64,000 bases of DNA from Lineus longissimus (GCF_910592395.1 NC_088324.1:10070953-10134952); one strand, 5' to 3'; shown: positions 10,301 through 22,983, counted from the first letter of the stretch. The notes: generated from the sequence alone by a model not told the origin. Made by a program: numbers and translations.

Positions 10301-13300
10301 TCAGTTAAATGTGAAGTTGAAGCAGGATTTTATCCCTTATTTCCTGGATATCTTGACACATTCAAGTCCCTACATGTAGTCCATTTGTAATGGTACGTGA
10401 GTACGCTCTCTCTGCTGCCTGTGGGTGTTTTATGAGGTCGTACTTAAAATTATCTTGGTTTGCTGTAAAGTGTTAAACAAACTTTTGAGTAGGAGGTCCT
10501 TCAGCAGGGTCTGAAGAGGTCACAGCACACCAGCATATTTTCTAGGGCATCTGGACAAAAAAATTGAAAATATTAGGTCGTACAAAACACTTGGAGTTCC
10601 CAGTACAGCTTTGCATCACTGTTGAACTTATTTCTACTCTTGCAGATTCCTATGTTCGATGACCACAGCGACATCCTCAGCTTAGCACTACGCGAGGAGA
10701 ACAGTTTAAATCGATCAAGTAGTTCAGACAGTGGTATCGCGTCCGACCTAGGTGTCAAACATGAGCCATTATCTCCTGCCTCATCATTCTCATCAGACTC
10801 AGACTCAGCAGGGTCAAATGTAAGTATAAAAGTTTGCCAAAAAAAGTATGGTAAATTCAAAAGTTCTATACGGTAATCTGCAATCAAATACAGTAGAACC
10901 ACCCTATTAAGGACACCCACGTGACTGACAACTGCTGTCCTTGATCGAGACCTGTCCTGATTAGAGAGGTGAAATTGAATGGAAACAACCAAAAATTTGT
11001 CATTAAGAAGGACTTGCTTTCAAATCTGTAGTGTCACACTATTATGGAACCCTATGTGTGTCTTATCACACTAATAACACTTTACTTTAGCTGAACGTCA
11101 TTGACAAAATATCATCATCTTGCTTCGTCTTATTTCTAAGTTTGTTCAATAATTTTGTAATATTTTCAGATGGACTGCCAAATCCTCTCATCCGAACCAT
11201 CCTGCCTCAACACATGCATCAAATTGGAGAACCCTCCCCTCACACCTCCAAGGGATCCCAACGACATCATCTCGCCATTATCCATGCACAATTTCTGCAG
11301 ATCAAATCAACCGATCACGACGCCCATGCACGCCACGTCGATAAAAACAGAGCCGTTGGCATCGCATAAGACCAGGAATGGTATAACCCAGATTCTCAAT
11401 AATAAGGTGAAAATCGTACCTAAACCTGTTGTTACAACGACGTGCTTGCCTACGACGTTACAAAATGGAAGTAAGTAGTTGTGTTCATCACTGAACTGTT
11501 TGGACCTGAGTTTGAATAAATGTGATAAAGACTAAACATAATCTTGAAAACAGAAACAAAAAGATGAAATTTTAAGAAGTTTTTTTTCGGAAGTCTCTGT
11601 GCTACAAAAAACCTCATCTCATTACTTAGCTGTTAAGAACCTTTGTACGTCATGAAGACAGACTTGTCTGCAACAAATGTCTGGGCGTTTAAAGTATAGA
11701 ATGTAGCAAGGTTTCTACCTTATTTCCTTACACATGACTGGTTTTGTTCACCACTTCGACGGTGGACTGATATTCCACTGTGTTGTGTCATTATGCATGC
11801 TGCAACAATCGAAACACTGGTCTGGGGATGCAACCTTGTAAAATCAACCTGAATAATTCTTGTGTTTTTCAGCACCAGGAAAACCGCTCATTCTGACGCC
11901 GGATGAGTTTGCCCGCCTAACTGCCCAAGGTGTCCTCAAATTCCAGCCTCCGTTAGATGCGAAACCAGTCCTTAAAACAGTGGCGCCTGACACGACTCAG
12001 GTGACGGGTACTGCAACAAACTCAACATATTATTCAGCAGAACCAACCGTAAGTAATTGTGCTTGATAATAAAGAATTGTTTTGGAGTTAAAAGGATTCA
12101 CCAAACTTTTTATGTGACCTTTAGTTTGTGGATTGCTTAGGGTAGGTAGCTCTCTGACATGTCCGGGCCTGTCTGATAATAATGTCATGACTGTTTGAAC
12201 CTGAGGTTGGTTACTTTTTGTTTCAGGTGAAGGTGATGAAACGTCAACAACGAATGATTAAGAACAGAGAATCTGCATGTTTATCGCGGCGGCGGAAAAA
12301 AGAGGTGAGATTTTTTTTAAAAACATTTAGAAAATAGATTGTGGTACCAGGGTATCGGTTAAGTTACAGTAATTATATTCCTAAAAAATATTCCAGACCC
12401 CCTGTGGATCCCCCTTGCCTGTCCATCATTGAAAGAAGGGAAAGCAACCTGGATATTTTCAAATGAAATTCCAAGACACTTCTCTTCCAGAGTTAAACTA
12501 GTTGCATATGCTTGTACATGTTGTCACTGATATGAAGAGGAACTTCGATTCATATAATCATCCATTCGATCCTTGTGGCTCATCTTGACCACATGGTGTA
12601 CTGAAGTATCGAACAAGTAATGTCTAGACCAGCACATCTGCCGCCAATCTGGTTGCGCACATACTTCATTGAACATCAACAATGGTAAACAAATCGATTA
12701 ACAGATGTCGCAACCCATGTTAGCTTTTCTCGCAGTCGAACAATTGTACATAGGTGTAGTTTGTTACTACTGTAATTCATGGTTTATGTATCTGCTGGCT
12801 ATGGCTGGGGATGTGGCACAGCTGTGTAGTTGTGATATTGGGAGATTGTACAATTAGATCTATCTTGATTGTACTGAAATATTGATTGAATTGGCACTGC
12901 CAACAGTTCACCATACAACCTCGGTCTTCTATCAAGAATAGATCGTATCAAATGAATAGGCGCCTTGCCACTGTGATGTCTGTTTATGGCATGCCTGCCT
13001 TCTTGTTCACTTCGGATGTTCAATATAAAGTAGATACAGAATAAACCTTTTGGGGCGTTTGTACATAAAAATTTTAGTACTTGTACACATACATCTTCAT
13101 TCAAATTTGATGATGGAACAGGAATTGTCTCCAAAGTGCTTAAAAATCATGCAATATTTCCAAAAATAACCAGAATTTACCCCTTCAACAAAATAGATTT
13201 AGCATAGAGCCCATACATGTACCTTGTGCCTCTAGCATAGAGCCCATACATGTACCTTGTACCTCTAGCATAGAGCCCATACATGTACCTTGTACCTCTA

Positions 13301-15944
13301 GCATAGAGCCCATACATGTACCTTGTACCTCTAATTGAAATTCCTGTTCCTGGGTTCTCAAAATGCTGGTGCATCAATCTTGCAATTTCATGAAACTGCA
13401 AAACAACATAATAAATCCAGTTTTATTACAGTGTTCTATCATTGAATGATTGGTTTTCATTAAAAATCGTTTGTTATATTCGTAGTATGTGACGAGTCTT
13501 GAAGATCGAATGAAACAGTTCAACCAAGAGAATGAGAGATTGAAACAGGAGAACATGAAGCTGCAGCAGAAGGTCAATCTCCTAACACAAGAGGTGTGTA
13601 GGAAAAGAGAACCAGAAGTGAATGGGTCATGGGTTCGATTCCCAGTATAAATATTCTAGAATATATGATAAGGCTCCTCAAACAGTTGACGTAGAGTGCT
13701 CACTTTGGGAACATAGAAGCATCAGACCCACAGCCCGTACATAGTGGATCACATACCCACACCCGGCCGGGCCTTCAAAAGTAGCAGGCATCAAGGGTAA
13801 ATAACCCTTGATCTGATAGAATTCTATATCCAATGTACACAGGAGGAGATAAAATAGAGCCTCCAAGTTGTCAAGAATCTGAAAGTAAAATGTTATTGAG
13901 ACCCCTGACAACCAGAAGATACCGTATCACCTGATTTGAAAATTTTCGTTCTTTTTTCAGAACGACCAGCTGCGTAAAACTGTTCCCTCGAAGAGAACTG
14001 CTGCTACATTCCTGCTCGCTGTTATGCTTGTGTTCAGCCTCAACATGGGACCTCTCAGGTTTGTAAAACTTCCGAAAAAAATTTGGGTTTGATTTTAATT
14101 AAAAACTTGGCTTGTTTTCCATTGTTACACTTCATAATTTGCTGATAGCTCTGGTTCTCTGCAGAAATATTTTACTGGTATCTTTCTTCTTCAGCAACGT
14201 TCTCATGCAAAGTCCAGATAAGTCGATGAACATTCCATCCCCTGAGATTCACCATGGCCGCACGCTGATGTCGCTCATTGACGAGAAAGGTCGTAGCGAA
14301 GACGTGGCGAAATCCAACCAGACGGATCATGACCTTGTGCAGGCAGTGAAAAAGATACAAAAATCTGTGTTGAGTCAGAACAGTACGGACTACAAAGATA
14401 TGCTGATGAAAAGTTTGGAAACGTTGAGCACGTTTACATTATGTCCAACTCATTTCAATCGGAGTGAATCTCTCAGGTGAGGATTTGGTGTAAAATTCAT
14501 TAAAAATTAAATAAATAATGCAGTGAGAAAAAGCCTGCTGGAGTCAACCTCAAATTACATTCAAACCTGGCTGCCACCACATGTTTTGGTCTGTATTTTT
14601 CTATTCAGACCTTACAGTTCACAATCAAAACTTGTCCTGCTCATCTCGGTCCCAAGTCATTTGCCCTGATTTCGACATTCTAGATAAATCATCCCCTTAT
14701 TTCATAATTTTCACTCAGGCTAGCCAATGAGTTGACTGGTTGGGTGCTCGGCCACAAGTCCGAGATGAAACAGAAAGAGGCTGAACGTGCCCAGCGGAAG
14801 GCCAGCAAGCTTCCCAAGCGCCATCGGCCGCTCAAGGTCCTGAAAGCAGCGATGGAGGGGAAACTATCAACGCAGCTCGAGCAACCACAGGCTAGTGTTG
14901 GCGAGAGGTAGGTTTACAGCTTTTACTCCTTGATACCCATTAAAAACACGAGCGAGCCCATTACATGTTATCCCAAAGAGTTAACAGTAGGAAGAAGATT
15001 CTATCCAGTTGACATCGCAATTTTCTTTTCAGCAAAAACTATCAGGTGCAGCTGTTTAACTCGCATGAGAAAAACTACCATGAATTCTTAGATGCCATTC
15101 AGAGGAGGAACGATACATTCTATGTCGTCTCATTCAGGAGGGTGCGTATTCTCCAGATTTGTTCATATTCTAATTAACACAGAATTTCCTGATCACTGTT
15201 AATACCCCAGTGCCGAGAAATATAAACCGATGCGTCAAAAGGAAACTTTGAATCACTTGTACAAAGTCAAAACAGCAAATGTCTCCATGTAAATTGAGGT
15301 GGTCACCTCTCTTCTGTCCATTTCTAGGAGGGTGATGCTTCTAGGTCCTCGGGTCTCTCTTGCCATGTGTTTTTAAGGCTTGTTTTAGGAGCATTTTTGC
15401 TTCCCTGTTTAAGAGGTACGAGGGGTTCTGTGAAGTTTCATTAAGGACCTGTTTGTTTTATTTTTAGGACCATCTCCTGCTGCCAGCGACGGCACATAAC
15501 AAGACCATGAGACCACGCATGTCTCTTGTCATGCCTGCCGTTAGTCTTAATGGTAAGTATTGAGCTTTAGAACTTGCAGCTTGCTGTGGACTAAAATCCC
15601 CTATTAAATTACTTGGCCTATATGGTGCTGTGGTTGGACCACATGTGCAGTACTTTGCAAGAGCTGAGCACCATTGATGCCAAAATTATCTTCATTATAA
15701 TCTTGGTTGTTTTTCAGACTCGATGCAGCCTCCAGTGGGCAGTGTGGCGATGATGCAGATTGACTGCGAGGTGATGAACACCAAGCTCATCCACGTCACC
15801 AAGTCGACAGTGCCGAAACACATGTGGGAAGCCAACAATACGATGTCGCCCGTGCCAGGTGAAGAAAAGGAGGTGACCGATGGTACGGAGGATGAAGCCC
15901 GGAAATGGAACTTGCGGTATAAACCAAGAAAGATCCATCCATAG
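7240..15944 (+). CDS. ATF6: ATF6-type ER-membrane bZIP transcription factor, 13 exons, complete
   Basis: Known role: ER-stress sensor; the lumenal part holds it in the ER, and S1P/S2P cleavage in the Golgi frees the bZIP domain to enter the nucleus. Seen: 13 exons join in phase into about 663 residues (human ATF6 alpha is 670). Acidic N-terminal activation region with Ser runs (56-113); proline/threonine-rich stretch; [14 protein letters not shown] (about 215-230); bZIP basic region [20 protein letters not shown] (about 275-295); leucine zipper (299-334); one membrane segment (about 347-366) ending LNMGPL with the Asn/Pro pair needed for S2P; lumenal domain with [27 protein letters not shown] and MMQIDCEVM. 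The start at 7240 is the first ATG and is followed directly by an acidic N-terminus. Long 3' UTR likely. ATF6 versus ATF6B is not decided; a single pre-duplication orthologue is expected in an invertebrate. Confidence 0.96.
8194..8285 (+). CDS. ATF6: ATF6 exon 2
   Basis: Acceptor AAATTCAG, donor GTAACA. Acidic, [18 protein letters not shown], typical of the ATF6 activation domain. Confidence 0.9.
8286..10645 (+). other. ATF6 intron 2, no gene seen
   Basis: This 2.36-kb AT-rich intron has GT and AG ends. Open frames within it are short and lack family resemblance. I see no element with clear termini. Confidence 0.6.
10646..10819 (+). CDS. ATF6: ATF6 exon 3
   Basis: Acceptor TCTTGCAG, donor GTAAGT. 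Ser/Asp-rich with [11 protein letters not shown] and [15 protein letters not shown]. Confidence 0.9.
11170..11470 (+). CDS. ATF6: ATF6 exon 4
   Basis: Acceptor TATTTTCAG, donor GTAAGT. Contains [14 protein letters not shown] and VKIVPKPV. Phase 0 in, phase 1 out. Confidence 0.9.
11873..12048 (+). CDS. ATF6: ATF6 exon 5
   Basis: Acceptor TGTTTTTCAG, donor GTAAGT. Contains [20 protein letters not shown], conserved just before the bZIP in ATF6 proteins. Confidence 0.92.
12227..12304 (+). CDS. ATF6: ATF6 exon 6 (basic region)
   Basis: Acceptor TTTGTTTCAG, donor GTGAGA. Encodes the DNA-binding basic region [20 protein letters not shown]. Confidence 0.95.
13201..13332. repeat. 33-bp minisatellite, 4 copies, in ATF6 intron 6
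   Basis: Four consecutive units begin with agcatagagcccatacatgt at 13201, 13234, 13267 and 13300. Because 33 is a multiple of three, the antisense strand reads as an 11-residue peptide repeat, but nothing supports its translation. Confidence 0.9.
13486..13593 (+). CDS. ATF6: ATF6 exon 7 (leucine zipper)
   Basis: Acceptor TATTCGTAG, donor GTGTGT. Reads [20 protein letters not shown] and continues the heptad pattern to NLLTQE. Confidence 0.94.
13961..14058 (+). CDS. ATF6: ATF6 exon 8 (membrane segment)
   Basis: Acceptor CTTTTTTCAG, donor GTTTGT. Encodes the hydrophobic segment [20 protein letters not shown] with Asn and Pro placed as in human ATF6 (LNYGPM). Confidence 0.94.
14195..14476 (+). 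CDS. ATF6: ATF6 exon 9 (lumenal; candidate S1P site)
   Basis: Acceptor TTCTTCAG, donor GTGAGG. RTLM at 14259-14270 (Arg about 389) sits where human ATF6 has RHLL and is the likely S1P site. Ends FNRSESLR. Confidence 0.92.
14719..14907 (+). CDS. ATF6: ATF6 exon 10
   Basis: Acceptor TCACTCAG, donor GTAGGT. Reads [15 protein letters not shown], then a Lys/Arg-rich lumenal stretch. Confidence 0.92.
15033..15141 (+). CDS. ATF6: ATF6 exon 11
   Basis: Acceptor TCTTTTCAG, donor GTGCGT. Reads [20 protein letters not shown], the most conserved part of the lumenal domain. Confidence 0.94.
15468..15552 (+). CDS. ATF6: ATF6 exon 12
   Basis: Acceptor TATTTTTAG, donor GTAAGT. Reads [20 protein letters not shown], the counterpart of [19 protein letters not shown] in human. 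Confidence 0.95.
15718..15944 (+). CDS. ATF6: ATF6 exon 13 (stop codon)
   Basis: Acceptor TGTTTTTCAG; stop TAG at 15942-15944. Contains [20 protein letters not shown]. The conserved lumenal Cys is kept. Confidence 0.94.
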
Positions 15945-16462
15945 GCTGTAGTCCTATTGTTATACAGCAGAAGTTCTCTATCAAGGACACATTTCATTGG
16001 GGTGTCGGTAGCTCCTGTTTATTTGTTTTTGGGAACTCTACCATTTGAAAAAAAATCTGAATTTGTCCTTTAGAATAAGAACGGTCATCCCATTTTGAGA
16101 CAAGATAGCATGTTTTTGAAAGTCCTGATGATGTTATAGCGCTCCGCACTCACGATGTACCATGCTTGCATGTAAGTGTCCTTATTCTGTGATTAATAAC
16201 AAGCAGATACGATTTACCAGTGTTAATGAAAATTACAAGCGATATACTTGGGTGCCAATGCGTGACTTTGTACTTAAATTTAAAGTTGTTGTGAGGTGTT
16301 TTGAGGGTTTTAGTCATAAAACAGGTTTGTTTTGCTTGAATTTCGATATCCTTCGAAAAGATTTTATCTGCTATGTGGATAATGAAGACATATTGTTTTG
16401 GTTTATAATGAAAAATAATGATAATGATGAGTTTTTGCATGGTGAGTAGAAGGAGTAATCCA

Positions 16463-16501
16463 AAAGTAAAGAGTTATATTTTCTTAAAAACTCTTTACTT
16501 T
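16463..16501. repeat. Perfect 13-bp inverted repeat (hairpin)
   Basis: AAAGTAAAGAGTT at 16463-16475 is matched exactly by its reverse complement at 16489-16501, with a 13-base AT-rich loop. It probably lies in the ATF6 3' UTR. Confidence 0.8.
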
Positions 16502-17822
16502 CGTAAAGCTTTTTTTACTTGCCTTGTAGTAAACCGCACACTTTCATTGCATGAGAAATGTACGTAAGATGTATTCGTCACTATTCCATGATCGCATTTG
16601 TGCTAGAAGGAGAGCATTTTGAAAAATATTTTGTTTTTTGTATGTATGATTTAGGAGTAGGTGTAAATTCTCGTGATTTGTATTGTCAGACAACTTCAGT
16701 GGCGATGATTAGTTATTGTCGCGGGGCACTTAACATTATTCCTTTGCCTTATTCAGACACCTTTCAGTAGAAACCATTAAGGCCACATTCTGCGCTACAC
16801 TTGACCATTGTAGACCAGGCAGTTGATTGGCACTGGTCGATCTTTGAAGCCCCCATCTTTCGGATCCTTAGTTGGACGCCCTTCGTCTGTGCACTGCCCC
16901 CCAAAAGTTACAGATAGCGTAAACTTTTTGAAATAGTTTGCATTATGCTGGAAAACTGAATGAAAAATTAATATTTTTCCCAAAGTCCTCACTGGTTGAC
17001 TGGATCCATTTACTTTATCCATTCGCTTGTCCATTATTTCTACAAACTATGAAGTTTTTTATCCAACTCCTGAACATTTTCGTGAGATTTTCCATAAATT
17101 GATTCTCGCATAGGTGTGGGTTTGATGTTGTCCTGGTTGTTGTGCGTTTGTAATTAAGATGTTTATAAATTGCAAATTAATATATTAATATAAAAGTTTA
17201 TGTCGTATGAGGTGTTTAGTTTTGAAAGTTGAATCCATTCAGTTCTTGTAATAAGGAGTTCTGGCAAATTGAGAAAAGACCTGCTCCATGACGTATCTAT
17301 ATAAATTAACTTATGATTTTCTAAAACAATTTACATTCTGATGAATAAATAAGAAATAATGAGTTAATGCATAAATCAATACATATATACATGTATGTCG
17401 CACATGAGTGATTTTTCAGTTTGATTGTCAGATGGGAATTTTCTTGTTGAAGTTTGTACCAATATAAAGTTCTTCCTTGCGTGGCAATGCACCAAATTGA
17501 GGAAGTAATGGAGCAAGACTTTGTCACATCCTTTATCTGTTGAATCCCCTGGTTGTTTAAAGCAAGTTGGACACCAAATTTGGCCAGTTGCCATAGCGAT
17601 GTTATCCTGAAGTTTACTTTTTCTCTCTCGAGATGTACGTATATTTATTGTATTGTGTTGTTTTATGTGTATATGATATAAGGTAAAGGGTACCATAAAT
17701 TCCTTCCCAAAATGTCCACAAATGTGTTGTTTTAGACCATTCGACCAAAACTCCATAACCGTGTGCACATTTCATTGGTCTCAGCTGCCGTGTTAAGTAA
17801 ACTTGCAATTTTTCTTGCTGAA

Positions 17823-17972
17823 ACTATAGATCCATGCACTTGATTGGGACCAACGTTTACGAAAACGTCGCGTCACGTCACGTTACACTAATGTAAAATG
17901 CATGGTGACGTGATGACGGCCAACACTACGTCATGTAAACGTTGTTCCCAATCAAGTGCATGAATCTATAGT
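17823..17972. mobile_element. Foldback element (MITE-like), about 37-bp inverted termini
   Basis: The left end, beginning CTATAGATCCATGCACTTGA, and the reverse complement of the right end agree over about 37 bases with two differences. The interior is itself partly palindromic and rich in ACGTCA motifs. There is no coding capacity. Target duplication is unclear (possibly TA). Confidence 0.75.
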
Positions 17973-20966
17973 GACAGTTATTCGGACGATTAGCAATAAA
18001 AAGTTGCAGCGACAGAAAACACTTGTTTGCAGGCTGCTGCAGTTGTAATCCATTATGAGTTTTGTCAGGTGTATTGGTAAGAATGGTTTGCTTGTATTTG
18101 ATACAAATTTCATTATTATTCATAGAAAACGTCGATTTAATAGGTATTGAGTATTGGAAACCCGTTTGTTTTCCTTAAACTTGTTGAATCATCTTCAGTG
18201 GGTTTTGCCAGTGAAATGTGTACAAAAGTTATAGTTGCAGAAGCCAGATTTTATCATCATAATATCAGATACTCCCTTGTGAAGAAAGTGTTTGCTGTTG
18301 TAATTTTGTTTATAAATCACATAAAGTAAAGATGCCATGCACATAAAGTAATGAAGACTGGTGATAATGATATAAGGTAATAAAGATTGGTGTCTTCACA
18401 GAAAACAATCTTTTGATTTACTCGAGGCCTTCGTTGCCTGCAATTGATTTTAACAGTGTTCTTTATATGTGTAACTCGGGGCACCCCTACAATACCATAC
18501 TGGTGTTAAACTTTAAAATTCAGTGATATGTTCAATTCTAAAAACCTCTTCCCACTCATGTACATGTACTTATATCACTGCTGTTTCAGAACATAATGTA
18601 CAGTACTGCAGTTCTTCTACACCATTTCCTTGTACCACTGTATACCCAGCTTAATTTTTTCTCTGGTTTGTTGGGTTCTTATGAGAAACAATTATTTGAT
18701 GTCTAAAAAAAAGGCAAGCTGTGATCTATTTTAAAAAAGATAATGCAAAATCAATGCTGCACAACTCTTAAAGGCCTAAGCCAGTCGTTAAAAAATTTGA
18801 AATTCGTAATAAATTTTGAAAATTTATGATAATAATGATAAAAAGATATTTTTATTAACAGTGTCTTCTGTCGGATGAAATGGTCATGATTCTTGTAAAG
18901 CCTCATAAAATTGTCAACTTTGTCATCTGCATTAGGATTTTGATACTTTGACCATAGGTAGACTAGTACAAGTAAGTAGGCCTTACCGGTTTGTGCCATA
19001 GATCGAGATAAGAAAACGTGCAATCCAGAAATTATAATAAACCATTATTAATTTGACCATAATAATTAAAACAACAATATGATATGTTGGTGTTACTTAA
19101 GGTAACGTAATAAGTAGCACATTTATTTGTCTAAACAATTGCATGAGGTTTGACTACATCAGCATATCCTGATTATCAATACATGACAAATGACGGACAA
19201 AATAAAATGACTGTACGAGTATGTGTATCAAAGATATTGTGCATGTCAAGTAATAGCTTTGTGTCTGCATGCTTCAAAAATTTAGTTAGGTTTAGATAGT
19301 AGAGAATAATGTGACCAACAGTATGAATTATTTTGGTCGAATTTTGGTAAACTTATGCTAGCTTATTATTGGTTATTTGGACTTGTTGTGGCCTTAGGAG
19401 GCCAACAAACTCTCGGTTTACAGATATAAGGCACTGAAATTGAAACCTGTACAACGAAATCAATGGAAAGGCCAGGCCATGATATGTCATCATGACACTC
19501 AGACGATCGGACAGCTTGGTGTCACAAACCCATTGACTATCCAATTTGAACATTTTGCATATTTTGGGGCATGATTGATGTATAAAAAAGCAGTCTTAGA
19601 TCTGTGAAACTAGAGTATGTTCATTTGGCACTTCACCGCAGCTTAATACATGTGGCAATTTGAAGCAAAAGATTTTGTTGCAGCTTAATTGTAAATATGG
19701 AAATTATCTAACTATCAAATTAAAACATTATAAAGAATGAATTCAACATTTCACCTAGTCATTCCAGAAATGTTTTGAATCATTTGTTTGAAGAAACGCA
19801 ATGATATGTATAGTTTTTAAAATATTTAAGTGTAGACAATTAAATGTCATGATTGTTAATTTTTGGCTTTCGTCACAATCTTGATGGCAGTTGGAGTTAA
19901 ATCCTCATTTGGAGGAGTGTCCAAAAAATATAAGATAATTCTTTTGAAAAATGTTGTATTAAATTCTAAAACACTGTTAACAGTCAATTTATATGTAAAA
20001 AGAGAGATAACCCTATTGTGCGCTTTGTTTAAGCATGCTAGGAACTTTAGGAGTGAAAAGGGTTTGAATTGATGCCCTCTCCTAATGGAGTATTGGAAAG
20101 GGCAATTATTCTGAAGATCCGGTTCATCGTGAGTTGTTATGATGTTAGTGAGACACATGGTGTTGGGCTGCAACATATAAGCAACAACCTTTCTTATGCA
20201 ACTTTTGTTGTGCGTGTAATAAATGTTTACAGTAAAATTTATCTTGAAGACGAAATGTTTTCTTGTTTATGTTTATTTTCTTTTAGGTCTTGAGTGTGTC
20301 AAGACTACGAGTGTAGAGGTGGGGTCCTGTTCTGCCCCTGGGTATCGCCACAGCTGTTTTCACTTTCAGCATCTTACCAGTGTCACCACCTGAACAAATT
20401 GTAAGACCTTGCTGCCTTTGCTGGGTGGGACTGCTTACATGACCAGGAAGGAGAGATGCGAGGTGTATGATGGACATTGTAACCGGAGAGAGCTGGAATT
20501 GAGTTTGTCATAAAGACATAAGTCCAGCTGTCTGGTTGTGACAATGTCCCAGTCTAGCATTTACGGTTGTATATTTATTAAGGTCAGTATAGAAGGCATC
20601 TCTGATGAGCTGGTATATACATATGGAATCTGACTGTCGACTTCTCAAGATATAAGACATTGTCGCAACCTGCCACACAACTTGGGGGTGTACATTATGG
20701 CCCATCTTGGAAGACGGACGCCTAAACTCTTCAGAAAATAAATATCTTTTCTTGCGTTTTTTTGACTTCGCACTCTCTCTTGCTGACCTTGCACTCTATT
20801 TTTTAGTTTTTACCAAAAGACTCATGACCTGCGGCATGCTGGAACCTTAAGGACAATGTCACAACATGGACTGTCACAACAAGAGCTTCGTGACAATAAA
20901 TTTGTGACAAAGTCAAATCCGCATGTTTTATTTAGGTATGCCCCAAACATGTACAGATTGGCAATA

Positions 20967-20991
20967 CCCCCCCCCCCCCCCCCCCCCCCCC
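20967..20991. repeat. Poly-C tract
   Basis: Uninterrupted run of about 24 C. A similar G run lies near 21576-21594, and shorter ones near 6851 and 63571. Confidence 0.85.
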
Positions 20992-22527
20992 GTTGGCCTT
21001 TCATACTTTCATTCACACCTGTTCAGAACTTGCGGGGTTAATTTCCGAACAATCACGATATTTTCCGAAAGGCCTTGCAATCTTCTTTCTAATTGGTTGA
21101 AAAATTTCTGCCCGCGCCAATGGTAAGTGAGCTTCTCCTTCCACAAGGAAATGAGTCTAAAAATAGATTTCATGACATTCATGGTACTTGGAAATGGTGC
21201 TTCTTGACACGAATTTTACGGGGACGGATTCCGTGAAACAAACATTATTGTCAGCATTATTTCATGCTTTTGTTGTCGGATCTTCGTGCATTTAGCTGGC
21301 CTACCCTACGTCGCACGTAAGTTAAGGTGTCGAGTAAAAACACAAACAAAGGCTCCTAAAGAAAACATGAAAAAAACCCACGTGCATACGTCGATGCTGC
21401 GTCTGTAGCTGTACTTTGACTGTGTGCAAAAAGTGTGTACAGTCTGCACGCAAGTCTGTGCGTATGGCTGGCTGTGCATGAATGATTTCACTTCCATGTC
21501 TTACGCTCGGTTGTGTCAAGTGTAAGTACCTTGTGCAGTGATGTAATTTTGCCCAACTCGTGCTGCTACAGGCTGGGGGGGGGGGGGGGGGGGCTCCGTA
21601 TGGCGTATGTATATGTGGTGTATGATTATGAATGATGTGGTGGAGAAGATCAATCATCAAGAAAGTTTATTCATCGTGTTTCCTTGTTTTAGCTGCAAAG
21701 AAACAGGCTGCTGAAAATACCCGATCATTCAAATTCAATCAACAAACAAAACGTCAAACAGGATATTTGGAATACGTAGGACGTCAAACAGGATTGACGT
21801 TTTGTTGCACGATATTGTATCGATCGCCACGTCATGAGCTGATTGTGCATTATATTGCCACTTTTTAATAGGGCAGGGCTCCGAGATAATGATACGACAG
21901 CGTTATGACACAACAGATGCCTGGGAGTGCCTGATGTTGAAAAGATTTTCAGTGACATTCCTATCGGATAATTTGCACAAGGTTTTAAAACGCATTATAT
22001 ATCTAAACAATGCTATTTGTTAGGACAGGAAACGATGTCTTTCATGCATCTGAAAACATTCTTGAGACGTACATGTTATGTTATGTTGCATGATTGTGGT
22101 ATCAAATGAGAGATAGCCTATTAACCAACTATTTAGTTGTTTGCCTACATAAGATGTCTTAATGACTTGATATTACCCCAGTGACCTCGGGAAATGCCAA
22201 CAGAGCCATACATGTATATTGATTTTGACGTCTGATGGAATCCACCGTTCTGCCAGACATCAAAAACCTGTACTACTTTCTGACCTGACAGTCCCTCAGG
22301 CCATTATGTCATGGAAGACATCAATCCATTTGCCTCGCGACATAAGCACCGCACCGGTGAAAACCAAAACAAGTCTGCTGTGAAAATGGTGACATCAGAA
22401 TTACTTCCATCTGCGGTCTGGTTCACATTTAAAACGGCCATTTAAGTGTTGAGTTGGCCCAACACTTCCTGAACTTATATCCTATCATTATCGACGTGTG
22501 TAACCCTATTGGAGTTTCGTCGGAGGT

Positions 22528-22797
22528 ATGGAGTCCACAGTAGGCTACTCTCCACCTATGTGGGCTCTTTTACTTGCCCTGGCACAGACACTTAAGTACA
22601 AGGGACCACAGGTTTATGTCCCATCTGACAGACTCAAATTATCCAGAAAGATAATCCTGTGTTCTCCTTGGGATCAAGCCCAGGCCCTATTGCATGTATT
22701 GCGTGGTAGTCAGCAGTGTTACTGTTACACAATGGGCTATGAAGCTCCTCTCAACTACTACTACAGCTCCTCTACTTTAAGTCACTCAGAACTCTAA
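22528..22797 (+). other. 89-codon open frame just upstream of STAT, doubtful
   Basis: ATG-to-stop frame (MESTVGYSPPMWALLLALAQ...) ending 18 bp before the acceptor of the first STAT coding exon. It has no family resemblance that I recognise. It could be chance or part of a retroposed fragment. Confidence 0.15.
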
Positions 22798-22834
22798 AAT
22801 TCCATTGGTTTCAGGAGTAAAAGGTACCGTCACC

Positions 22835-22983
22835 ATGGCACAGTGGGACAAACTGTGTAACTTTCTACAGTGTCAGGAAAACAGCGAAGCACTATACAGT
22901 CAGCTGAACTCATTCTATGACAGTCAAGGATTCAGTGCCACTCTGCGAGAAGATTTTGCACTTTGGATTGAAAAACAGCAATG
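22835..22983 (+). CDS. STAT: STAT coding exon 1
   Basis: The exon begins about 22815 (acceptor GGTTTCAG), with 20 nt of 5' UTR before ATG. Reads MAQWDKLCNFLQCQENSEAL, then the STAT N-domain motif FALWIEKQQW. An upstream non-coding exon must exist but is not identified. Confidence 0.93.

Larger units (their letters stand above)
15945..22814 (+). other. ATF6 3' UTR and space before STAT
   Basis: No recognisable gene. The first canonical AATAAA after the stop is near 17344; others lie near 17993 and 20739. The ATF6 transcript end is therefore uncertain. The stretch holds a hairpin at 16463-16501, a foldback element at 17823-17972, a C tract near 20967-20991 and a G tract near 21576-21594. Open frames are short and overlap on both strands. 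Confidence 0.6.

Noticed and set aside
13177-13401. Antisense peptide repeat [10 protein letters not shown] x4
   Set aside because: Arises because the 33-bp minisatellite unit is a multiple of three; it is intronic and has no other sign of coding.
13620-13655. B-box-like ggttcgattccc after ATF6 exon 7
   Set aside because: No matching A box or foldable tRNA around it; left out as a tRNA gene.
16150-16449. Overlapping ~95-codon frames on both strands after ATF6
   Set aside because: AT-rich, mirrored on both strands, no splice or domain support; most likely 3' UTR.
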